The notes beneath the pieces were generated by a model, which did not search any database, was not told the DNA's origin, and saw only the letters and a program-made list of their open reading frames with translations. This document shows positions 44,576 to 51,878 of a stretch of 64,000 nt of DNA, one piece after another. The stretch is from Methylocystis sp. H62 (lineage in GTDB: Bacteria; Pseudomonadota; Alphaproteobacteria; Rhizobiales; Beijerinckiaceae): contig NZ_JADNQZ010000056.1 of the NCBI RefSeq assembly GCF_015709515.1, positions 124,001-188,000 on the forward strand. Direction: 5' to 3'. Each line of letters begins with the position of its first letter. Position 1 is the first letter of the stretch. A program made the position numbers and the translations under genes.

Positions 44576-45754
44576 TCATTGAGCAGGCGCACGCGTTGAT
44601 CCGCTCGCTGTCGACGCCGGTTTCCACGGGTCGGCGAAGCGGGGAGATGTCAGCAGGGAGTCGTCGGTCAGCGTTTTCAGAAAGGCGATCAGATCGCTCT
44701 TTTCCTGAGGCGACAGATCGATGGGCACGATCAGCGCGCTTTTGTTTGCGTTGTATCGACCGTCGCCCTTGAGAGGGCCGCTCGTGACATTGCGTCCGCC
44801 GGCCGCGTAAATGTCGATCACGTCGTTGAGCGTCGCGGCGCTGCCGTCGTGCATATACGGCGCGGTCACAGCGATATTGCGCAGGCTCGGCGCGCGAAAC
44901 GCGCCCATCTCGGCGGGATTATGCGTGTTCTCGAAAACGCCGCGATTGGGTTCCGGATAGGCGCCTTTGCCATCGAGATCGTAGAGGCCGGTGTTGTGAA
45001 ACGGCGTCTCGATCTCGCGCGTTTTGGCGTGATAGAACTGATCGTCGAAATTCACGCTGCCATGGCAGTGATGGCATTCCGCCTTCTCGCCGAAGAAGAG
45101 ATCCTTGCCGCGCGTCTCTTCAGGAGAGAGCGTCGCCTTGCCTTCAAGATAGAGATCATATTTCGAGGACGCCGAGACGACGCCGCGCTCGAAGGCGGAG
45201 ATCGCCTTGATGACGTTGCCGAAGCTGATTGGATCCGCCTCGCCGGGAAAGGCGGCCGCGAAGTCGCGGCGATATTCTGCGTCACTGTCGAAACGCGCGA
45301 GGATCTCTTTGCGGTTCTTGTCATTGACGCCCATCTCGATCGGCTCTTCGCCAAACAGCGGGCCTTCCATCTGCCTTTCGAGAGTCACCATCGCCGGATT
45401 CGCCCAGGTGAGCGTGGCGCGCCAGGCGGCGTTGGCGATGCTCGGCGAATTGCGCGGCGTATGCTGGCCCGTGGCGCCGACGGCGACCGGGCGGCCATCG
45501 GTGAACGCCAAGCGTTGCTCGTGGCACGAGGCGCAGCTCTCCTTGCCGTTTCCGGACAGACGCGGGTCGTAGAAGAGTTTGCGTCCGAGCTGAAAACGCG
45601 CCTCCGACATTGCGTTGTCAGCTGGAACCCGTGGCGGCGGCATGAACTCGGGCAAGGTCCAGCGCCACGCTTCCGCGCTCGGGACCGTGTCGCCTTGCGC
45701 GCCGCCCGCGATCAGAGTTGCGGCGAAGAGGAGGATGAGAGCGTCGCGCTTCAT
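44576..45754 (-). CDS. mbnH: MbnH, MauG-like diheme enzyme
   Basis: 392 aa with a signal peptide and two c-heme sites: CASCH (C74, C77, H78) and CHHCH (C227, C230, H231). A typical MauG/CcpA region follows (FRAPSLRNIAVTAPYMHDGS). MbnH oxidises a tryptophan of its partner MbnP to kynurenine, creating a copper site. It overlaps mbnP by 4 nt (ATGA), giving translational coupling, and is followed by the TonB receptors. Confidence 0.92.
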   Translation of the reverse strand: MKRDALILLFAATLIAGGAQGDTVPSAEAWRWTLPEFMPPPRVPADNAMSEARFQLGRKLFYDPRLSGNGKESCASCHEQRLAFTDGRPVAVGATGQHTPRNSPSIANAAWRATLTWANPAMVTLERQMEGPLFGEEPIEMGVNDKNRKEILARFDSDAEYRRDFAAAFPGEADPISFGNVIKAISAFERGVVSASSKYDLYLEGKATLSPEETRGKDLFFGEKAECHHCHGSVNFDDQFYHAKTREIETPFHNTGLYDLDGKGAYPEPNRGVFENTHNPAEMGAFRAPSLRNIAVTAPYMHDGSAATLNDVIDIYAAGGRNVTSGPLKGDGRYNANKSALIVPIDLSPQEKSDLIAFLKTLTDDSLLTSPRFADPWKPASTASGSTRAPAQ

Positions 45755-46827
45755 TTCGTGGCCTCCGCGCGGAAAATCTTCGTCGACGCGCCGGAGGACT
45801 GGCCGGCGTCATTGGCGTCGGGCGCAGTTTCCTTGAGCCGAAGCCCGAGATTTTCGAACATCGGCGTGCATTCGGGATCGGCCGGACCGCTCATGCAGCC
45901 GGTGGAGAACCCTTGGTCTTTGCCAAGATCGATGCCGGCGAAGAGCGACTTCAAATCGAGCACGACGCGCTGCCGCGCGGGGTCGAAGGACGCGAGTTTC
46001 ACGGGAACGCGATTTGGATTGGCGCAGGAGGTGATTTCGCCTTTCGTCGCATCGCCGCGGCAGCCGGTCGAACCGAGATGCAGCATCCAGGTTGAGACCG
46101 TGATCGTGCCGTCCTCATTGACGCGCAGCGGCGCCGCCTTGGGCGCGTCGGCCATCGCCGGCGCGCCGCCGTCGGACTTGTCGCCGGACTTGTCGCCTTG
46201 CGCGCCGGCGCTATTCGCTGCGTCCGCCGGGCTTTTCGGCTTGGGCGGCGGACGGGTCACGCCGCCCTCGGGATCGACTTCGATCTTTATGAATTTGCGG
46301 CCAGCCTGCCAATTCCACGTCATCGACTGAAGATCGAGCGGCGCGGGCGCGGTGGCGAAATTCGAATGGTTGAGAATGACGTCCTTGCCGTCCTTATCCT
46401 GGACGACGCTGGGAACGCCAATGACGAAGCTGAACCCTTTGTAGCGGCCGCGCGGCGCCGATCCCTTGATCGTCACGTTGACGTCGGCGCTGCCGATGCA
46501 TTTGCCGGTCTTGTTTTCGAAATCGAGCAAAGCGAGATTGGCGTATTGCCAGTCGTTCTGTTCCAGCTCGATAGGAATTTCATGGCCGGCGGCGTCGATC
46601 AGCGCCGGCGCGGCGATGTAGAACCTGGCGTCGCGGAGCTGCGCCGGCTGTCCGCCGGTTCCGAGCCCGGCGATGTCGCGGCCGCATTCGACCGGCTGAT
46701 CGCCCGCCGCCAGCGCAAAACGTATCGCGACCTGCTGCCTCTCGCCGCCATCGACCTTGGCGGCCTGCGCGCCGCCAAAGGCCGCGAGACCGGCGACGAC
46801 GGCCGTAAATCGAGTGAATGCGCCCAT
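45751..46827 (-). CDS. mbnP: MbnP, periplasmic copper-binding partner of MbnH
   Basis: 358 aa from the ATG with RBS ggagagg. Signal peptide, then the MbnP fold with VAIRFALAAGDQPVECGRD, ELEQNDWQYANLALLDFENKTGKC, STWMLHLGSTGC, SCANPNR and GFSTGCMSGP. Paired cysteines and the conserved Trp fit the family. A Pro/Lys/Ala linker (about 215-265) is longer than usual. First gene of the minus arm; its promoter lies in 46828-46989. Confidence 0.92.
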   Translation of the reverse strand: MGAFTRFTAVVAGLAAFGGAQAAKVDGGERQQVAIRFALAAGDQPVECGRDIAGLGTGGQPAQLRDARFYIAAPALIDAAGHEIPIELEQNDWQYANLALLDFENKTGKCIGSADVNVTIKGSAPRGRYKGFSFVIGVPSVVQDKDGKDVILNHSNFATAPAPLDLQSMTWNWQAGRKFIKIEVDPEGGVTRPPPKPKSPADAANSAGAQGDKSGDKSDGGAPAMADAPKAAPLRVNEDGTITVSTWMLHLGSTGCRGDATKGEITSCANPNRVPVKLASFDPARQRVVLDLKSLFAGIDLGKDQGFSTGCMSGPADPECTPMFENLGLRLKETAPDANDAGQSSGASTKIFRAEATK

Positions 46828-46989
46828 GGTTCCTCTCCTGTCGGTACGATTTTTGAGACGTTTCTTGGCTGCACGCGTTCGCGACGCGTGTCGGCGGCGG
46901 CCGTGTGAAAACACGCGCGGCGCATTAAAGACGCGATGGAATGGCGATGAGGGGTCGAGGACCCGGCAGCCGGCCGTTAACGCGCTCTC

Positions 46990-47382
46990 TTAGGAGAGAA
47001 GCGACGGGGGTGCGCGAGAAAGCCTATTTCGAGGCCACTGGGTGGTCGGGGGCGCGATATCGCGCTCTTCCGGCCAAAGAGGAGAAGTCTCAGACACCGG
47101 CGCCAGCACGAGAATGACGGCGGACAGGAGAACCTTTGCTCCGAGGTCGTCGTTTCGGTCGCTTAGGAAGCAAGCCATGCAGTGCATGTGCTGAACATGC
47201 GGGGCCTTGCCATCGCCATTGGCTTGGTCGGCGCAAAGCTCGTTCGCCATCGCTACGGGAGAGCTTAGGAACGCGCCGAAATCGCCGCCGTAGCGGCCGT
47301 GAGAAAAAACAAGACCCAAAGCTTGTTGAAACAGCAGACAAGCGACGGCGGCCGCCACAATCGGACGCATGAATCGCCGCAT
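46990..47382 (-). CDS. DUF2946-like Cys/His-rich membrane protein A
   Basis: 130 aa from the ATG at MRRFMRPIVAA; other in-frame starts (47403, 47370) are possible. It has an N-terminal hydrophobic helix, then a central metal-ligand-like cluster (HVQHMHCMACFLS, an HxxHxHCxxC pattern), a second hydrophobic segment (VLLSAVILVLAPV) and a basic tail. This is the DUF2946 pattern, often encoded near TonB copper receptors. It sits upstream of mbnP in the same direction (162 nt apart). Confidence 0.65.
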   Translation of the reverse strand: MRRFMRPIVAAAVACLLFQQALGLVFSHGRYGGDFGAFLSSPVAMANELCADQANGDGKAPHVQHMHCMACFLSDRNDDLGAKVLLSAVILVLAPVSETSPLWPEERDIAPPTTQWPRNRLSRAPPSLLS

Positions 47383-47403
47383 TTGTTTCTTGTCTTGCCG
47401 CAT

Positions 47404-47807
47404 AAGGAATTTTGAGTGCACAAGGATTAACTTGTCAACGACAGTTATTGCCCAACTTTTGCAATATTTAGAACTGTTGCGCTGTAGCCACACTTGGTCT
47501 TTGCAATTTCGCTTTGTCTTTAAATTGACGCGCACGAAGAAGCCGAGCGCTCCGACATCCCTCCAAATGGCGGCGCGACCGCCGGCGCAGAGTCTCCGGC
47601 ATAGAGTCTTTCGTCCGCATGAAGATCCTGTGGCGATTTGAGACCGCGCAGCGGGCTCGCCGACGGCTGCTGTTTGTCAACGCGTCATCGCCTTGTCGGA
47701 CCCTGATCGTTCCGCCATGCGCGCGTCATATAAGGAGTTTCCATATTGCCGCGCGCGAGTTTCGCGCCTATGATCCGCGCCGCGTAGGCAATGGTTGGCG
47801 GCAATCC
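47404..47807. other. Divergent regulatory region between the two DUF2946-like genes
   Basis: About 400 nt, AT-richer than flanks (47400-47530), with no supported gene. It contains two TTTGCAAT-like elements (near 47457 and 47500) and should hold promoters for both divergent small genes. Assignment of boxes is not possible by eye. Confidence 0.45.
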
Positions 47808-48143
47808 ATGCTCGTTCGGCTCATTCTTTTCGTTGCGATCTTGCTGCAAGTCGCTGGCGTTTCGACTGTCGCCGCGCGTGCTCAATCTCATTCTTTGTCG
47901 TTCCGGGCCATCGTCTGCAAAAGCGATGCTGTTCCCGCCGCGCCTCACGCGCCGGGCGAACACGACGGCTCTTGCTCGGATTGTATCGCGTGCTGCAACG
48001 CTCAGCCGCAGATCTTATGCCTCTATGATCAGGTTGCGCGCCTGTCCTTTCCAACGGCGCGACCCAGCGTTCTCGCTTTTCCAATCCTTCCCGTTTCCCG
48101 AACGCGGTCGGCGACTCCGCCGGCGCGCGCCTCCCCCGTCTAA
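47808..48143 (+). CDS. DUF2946-like Cys-rich secreted protein B
   Basis: 111 aa from the ATG that opens a signal/anchor helix (MLVRLILFVAILLQVAG). It has a central Cys cluster HDGSCSDCIACC (CxxCxxCC) with nearby His, and a hydrophobic C-terminal part. The arrangement mirrors protein A across the divergent promoter. Possibly a periplasmic copper-handling peptide of the methanobactin region. A longer in-frame start (47619) is rejected because it puts 63 residues ahead of the signal. Confidence 0.55.
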   Translation: MLVRLILFVAILLQVAGVSTVAARAQSHSLSFRAIVCKSDAVPAAPHAPGEHDGSCSDCIACCNAQPQILCLYDQVARLSFPTARPSVLAFPILPVSRTRSATPPARASPV

Positions 48144-48283
48144 AGACACGGCCGTACATCCGCGCGTTCGGAAGCAATGACGTCCGCGGATTGAAACCAC
48201 GCATCCCTGAAGGCCTTTGAGGGCGCTTGGGGTTGATGCGTTTTGGATAATCGGCGCGCTTGGAGACAAGCGGGGAGGCGCTG

Positions 48284-48805
48284 ATGCAGAAGTCCCATGA
48301 AACGATCGACCGACTGTTTAGAAGCCATCATCGCGATCTGATAACGCGGGCGCGCCGCGTGATCGGCTCGGGAGACGCCGAAGACCTGGTCCAGGAAGCC
48401 TATCTCAAAATGCTGGAAAGCGACCGTGGCCAACTGATTTCGAATGCGCGCGGCTATGTGTCGAAGATGACGTGCACGCTCGCGATCGACAATCTTCGCA
48501 GGCAAAGAACGCATGCCAGAGCGCTGGCCGAAGACGGCGCATGGTTCCAATCGCCCGCTCGAGACACGCAAATCACAACGGCCCTCGACGCGTTCGGCCT
48601 GGCGCGGGACGTTCAAGCAGCCCTGGCGCGGCTGCCGCGATGCTGTCGTCAGATATTCCTGATGAGCCGAATTCTGGGTTTCAGCCATTCGGAGATCGCG
48701 CAGGAACTCAGCGTTTCCTTAAAAAGCGATCAATCGCAACCTCGGTCGCGCGCTCGAGCATTTCGGTCGCGCCTTCGAGATCTCGCCTTCGAGCGTCCCG
48801 ATTGA
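48284..48805 (+). pseudogene. mbnI: ECF (FecI-type) sigma factor, MbnI-like, frameshifted in region 4
   Basis: 173 aa as read, from the ATG with ggagg 5 nt upstream. Sigma region 2 is intact (DRLFRSHHRDLITRARRV, SGDAEDLVQEAYLKML, AIDNLRRQR). Region 4 starts normally (LPRCCRQIFLMSRILGFSHSEIAQELSVSLK), but after residue 147 the frame becomes Ser/Arg-rich nonsense and stops 26 codons later. Skipping one base in the A5 run at 48721-48725 restores AINRNLGRALEHFGRAF, the expected recognition helix. So the gene carries an apparent 1-nt insertion: true inactivation, sequencing error or slippage site. It precedes mbnA. Confidence 0.8.
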
Positions 48806-48962
48806 GTCGCAGAGCGTTAAGCCGCAGGCCGCGTCAAGCGACGCCTTGGTCGAAGCTGCCGCGCCGCGACTTCGACATGCGCCAAACATCAAAATCTCGA
48901 CGGCTCGAAAAAATTCTCGCCCCAAGCTGTCCGATTTTTGCGGCCTCGCTCGTCATACCATT

Positions 48963-48987
48963 CGGGTTCCGCGTTCTGCGGAACCCG
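48963..48987 (+). promoter_or_regulatory. 10-bp inverted repeat upstream of mbnA
   Basis: Perfect stem CGGGTTCCGC / GCGGAACCCG with loop gttct, 39-63 nt before the mbnA ATG. No T-run follows, so it is not a plain terminator. The right arm contains GGAACC, which resembles ECF sigma -35 elements. Could be an operator or leader hairpin. Confidence 0.65.
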
Positions 48988-49003
48988 TCTGGACATTCCA
49001 GAC
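48987..49003 (+). promoter_or_regulatory. Second inverted repeat upstream of mbnA
   Basis: GTCTGGA cat TCCAGAC, perfect 7-bp arms with a 3-nt spacer, directly abutting the larger repeat and ending 22 nt before the mbnA start. The spacing of a palindromic dimer site suits a transcription factor. The mbnA RBS (agaggga) follows. Confidence 0.55.
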
Positions 49004-49025
49004 GAACCCAAAGAGGGAAGCCGTC

Positions 49026-49118
49026 ATGACCATCCGTATCGCCAAGCGCATCACTCTCAATGTTCTCAGCCGCGCCGGCGCCGACTGCGGCGCGACCTGC
49101 TCCGCCACCAACGGCTAA
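49026..49118 (+). CDS. mbnA: Methanobactin precursor peptide MbnA
   Basis: 30 aa. The leader (1-19) begins MTIRIAKRITLNV and ends SRAGA; the predicted core is DCGATCSATNG (residues 20-30). Two Cys (C21, C25) are each positioned for conversion to a nitrogen heterocycle plus thioamide, giving the N2S2 copper site. The Thr before the second Cys matches the sulfated Thr of Methylocystis-type methanobactins, in line with mbnS downstream. The leader closely resembles known Methylocystis MbnA leaders as I recall them. RBS agaggga, 7 nt upstream. Followed by mbnBCMFS. Confidence 0.95.
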   Translation: MTIRIAKRITLNVLSRAGADCGATCSATNG

Positions 49119-49196
49119 GCACGATCGGCTTGCGCCGTTGGCCCCCCGGGCCGGCGGCGCGGTCGAGGTTCGGCGACAGGACGAAGGCGACATTCG

Positions 49197-50024
49197 ATGC
49201 GGCTAGGCTTCAATTTCACGCTCGGCTCAACTTATGAGATGGTCCAGCGGCTAATCGCCGAAGGGCACATCGATTATTGCGAATTTCTTATCGACAATTT
49301 CTTCTGCGTCGATCCGGACGAAATGGCCCGGGCGTTCGATTGCCCCATCGGCTTACACGTCATGTATTCCAAGTTTCTCGAAGTCGATCGGCCGACGCTC
49401 GTCGATTTCGCCGCACGGCTTCGCGACTATATCGATGCGCTGAACCCGATTTACGTCTCGGACCATATTTTACATTTTTCTCACGAAGGGCGCGCGTTTT
49501 TTCACCTGGGCGAAATCGATTATTCCACGGAATATGAACTCGTGCGTGACAGGGTTCTGGAGTGGCAGGACCTTGTTGGGCGGCGCGTTCATTTTGAAAA
49601 TTACCCGTCGATCATGGACGGCGGACTGGAAGCGCCAGCCTTTTTCGAGCGGCTGATGAAGGAAACCGGCGCGGGCGTGCTGTTCGACGCGTCCAACGCC
49701 GTTTGCGCCAATCGCAATTGCGGCACTCCGTTCGAAGCCTGGCGCAAGGTCATCGCCGCGGCCCAACATTTCCATGTCGCGGGCTATAGGCCGTCTTTGA
49801 CCGAGCCCTTCATCTCACTCGACACCCACGCCGAGGCGCTGGCCCCGGACACGCTCGCCTTCCTTGAAAAATATCGATCGGTCTTCGACAAGCCTGGCGC
49901 GACGATGACCTATGAGCGCGACGACCGGATCGAATATGACGACGTCGTCGCCGATTTGAAGCTACTGCGAAACCTGTTCGGTGAACCGCAAGAAAGGCGT
50001 CATGATCTTGTTGTCTCTGCCTAG
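49197..50024 (+). CDS. mbnB: MbnB, iron-dependent DUF692 oxygenase of methanobactin synthesis
   Basis: 275 aa, TIM-barrel DUF692 family. Metal-site blocks: GLHVMYSK (H54), YVSDHILHF (D89-H90), VHFENYPS (E134), VLFDASNAV (D164, N167) and FHVAGY (H193). With MbnC it oxidises core cysteines of MbnA to oxazolone/thioamide groups using an iron centre. It starts 78 nt after mbnA; the end overlaps mbnC by 23 nt, suggesting coupled translation of the complex. Confidence 0.95.
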   Translation: MRLGFNFTLGSTYEMVQRLIAEGHIDYCEFLIDNFFCVDPDEMARAFDCPIGLHVMYSKFLEVDRPTLVDFAARLRDYIDALNPIYVSDHILHFSHEGRAFFHLGEIDYSTEYELVRDRVLEWQDLVGRRVHFENYPSIMDGGLEAPAFFERLMKETGAGVLFDASNAVCANRNCGTPFEAWRKVIAAAQHFHVAGYRPSLTEPFISLDTHAEALAPDTLAFLEKYRSVFDKPGATMTYERDDRIEYDDVVADLKLLRNLFGEPQERRHDLVVSA

Positions 50025-50583
50025 TCGAACTGATCGCGACCTTTATCCGGCGCTCATGTCGCCGGAGCTTTTCGCCAAATATCCCGCAGGCAATAGGGCT
50101 TTTGTGCGGATCGACACAAGCCTGCGCGTCTATTGGCACACGCTGTTCGATGTTTGCCCAGAACTGCTGGAGCTCTCCGGTCCTGACGGCATGTCGATCT
50201 TTCGCCCTTTCATGAACTGGGCGGGAGAAAAGAAGCTCGCCTTCGATTGGTTCTATTATTTGTGGGTCTATGTCTGGCTGCGCCAGTCGCCGTTCAAGGA
50301 ACAGGTGCTCGCGGACCAAAAATATTTGAAGTCGCTCATGGGCGCTTGCGCCGCGCGCTGGGCGATCCTCGATCGGGGCAGAGATTGCGGGATCGGGATC
50401 GGATGCGCCGACACCACGGATATTGTCGTCGGTTGGAAATGCCACGACGTCCGTTTAGGACGGGAAATCGAGCTGATCGAGCCCGAGGAGCCGCTGCCGT
50501 CGCCTCCAGAGGTTTTCGGCTACTTCACGCTGCCGAGTTTTGAACTCGACATATTTCCGGGGTGGCAAGGCGTCACACGATGA
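50002..50583 (+). CDS. mbnC: MbnC, partner subunit of MbnB
   Basis: 193 aa from the ATG at MILLSLPSRTDRDLYPALM; an in-frame GTG 21 nt upstream is possible. It has no catalytic motif of its own; MbnC proteins bind MbnB and position the MbnA leader. Blocks such as LFAKYPAGNRAFVRIDTSLRVYWHTLFDVCPELL and FYYLWVYVWLRQSPFKEQ, and its position after mbnB, support the call. Overlaps mbnM by 4 nt (ATGA). Confidence 0.92.
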   Translation: MILLSLPSRTDRDLYPALMSPELFAKYPAGNRAFVRIDTSLRVYWHTLFDVCPELLELSGPDGMSIFRPFMNWAGEKKLAFDWFYYLWVYVWLRQSPFKEQVLADQKYLKSLMGACAARWAILDRGRDCGIGIGCADTTDIVVGWKCHDVRLGREIELIEPEEPLPSPPEVFGYFTLPSFELDIFPGWQGVTR

Positions 50584-51878
50584 ACGGCGCGTCGCTGTGG
50601 CGCGGATACTGGCATCTGTTCGCCAGCGCTTCGGCGGCCGCCTTTATCATCCAGATCAATTTCGCCATGGTCGCGAGACTGGATGGGCGCGCGTCGGGCG
50701 CCTATGCGATTCTCATGCGCATAACCGTGCTCGATGTTGCGGTCACCATCGCTTCCGCCGCCGTCGCCGCCATCGCCCTCGGCCATGCGCAAAGGAAGGG
50801 AGAGGCGGCCGAGGCGATCGAAAAGACCTGCGCGCTGGCAGTCGCGCTTGGAGCAACGACGGCGATCTTCGGCTATTTCGCCTATCCGGTCTTGCTCAGC
50901 GCGCTGATGGGCGACGCCGCCGCGGCGCCCTTTGTCGGCGCGCCGATCTTTTGGTTCGTCGCGGGCGCGCCTTTCCGAGTTCTTGCGAACACTCAGGGCT
51001 TTCTGCTGCATGCGCTCGGACGCGGAAGCTCGGTGTTCGTATGGAGACTTGCGGAGATTCCCGTGAGAGTGGGCGCTAACGTCCTGTTCATGAATGTACT
51101 CGAGTTCGGGTTCGCCGGCTGCTTTTTCGCGGGCTTTATCGTCACGGCGGGCTCGTCAATTTGGCTGTGGAGTCGGCTGGCGCCGCATGGCGCGCGCAGA
51201 TTGCGCATTCCCGAAGCCGCATTTGCGCGTTCCTTTATGAGCGGAACGTTCTGGGAAGCGCTGCGGGTTCTGTCGCCGCAAGCGGCGATGCTCTTTTCGC
51301 TGACGCTTTTTTCTCTGCCTTGGCAGAGCGGCGACGGCCAGCGTCTCGACTCATATGCCGCCGGTCAAACCTTCATGCTGTTCATTCTTGGTCCGCTGAT
51401 CACGCTGACGCGCTTTCTCGCCATTCGCCTGCCGTCGAGATCTCACGAAGAGTGGATGACGACGCTCGCGCCGATGATCCGGGTCGGCGCGCCGCTCGCG
51501 CTGACGGCCGCGATTCTGCTCATGTTCGGTCGCGACTGGATCGGCGCGACGTTTTACCGCCAGCATGGCGATTGGTGGTCCGTCTTCGTCGCCGCTTTGG
51601 CGCTCTCGCTGCCGATCCGATTCGTCGGCGGCGTCGTCCGCGGCCTGGCGCTGGCGCGACGCGCCTTCGCCAAAGTCACCTTTGCTGACGCGCTTGCGCA
51701 ATGGGTCGTCTCGCCTCTGTTTATTTTGCTTGGTCTCTCGGCGAACCGTCCTGAGATCGCCTATCAATCCTTGATCTGGTCTGAAGTCGTCGGCGTTTTC
51801 CTGATCTGGCGCAGCCTTCGATCGGCGTCCGAAGCGCAGGTTGGCGTCTCACTGCCTTGCAAAGGACATGTCCAATGA
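50580..51878 (+). CDS. mbnM: MbnM, MATE-family exporter
   Basis: 432 aa with about 12 transmembrane helices and two-fold MATE layout (first half from SAAAFIIQINFAMVARLDGRASGAYAILMRI, second half from LRVLSPQAAMLFSLTLF). In methanobactin loci MbnM exports the mature peptide. It begins inside the mbnC stop and ends inside the mbnF start (both ATGA overlaps), so the operon is tightly coupled. Confidence 0.93.
   Translation: MNGASLWRGYWHLFASASAAAFIIQINFAMVARLDGRASGAYAILMRITVLDVAVTIASAAVAAIALGHAQRKGEAAEAIEKTCALAVALGATTAIFGYFAYPVLLSALMGDAAAAPFVGAPIFWFVAGAPFRVLANTQGFLLHALGRGSSVFVWRLAEIPVRVGANVLFMNVLEFGFAGCFFAGFIVTAGSSIWLWSRLAPHGARRLRIPEAAFARSFMSGTFWEALRVLSPQAAMLFSLTLFSLPWQSGDGQRLDSYAAGQTFMLFILGPLITLTRFLAIRLPSRSHEEWMTTLAPMIRVGAPLALTAAILLMFGRDWIGATFYRQHGDWWSVFVAALALSLPIRFVGGVVRGLALARRAFAKVTFADALAQWVVSPLFILLGLSANRPEIAYQSLIWSEVVGVFLIWRSLRSASEAQVGVSLPCKGHVQ

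Noticed and set aside
47619-47807. Upstream extension of DUF2946-like protein B
   Set aside because: Would place 63 Arg-rich residues before an evident signal helix; the ATG at 47808 is more plausible.
48846-49025. Longer start for mbnA (60 extra codons)
   Set aside because: In frame but unrelated to methanobactin leaders; the ATG at 49026 has its own RBS and the expected leader.
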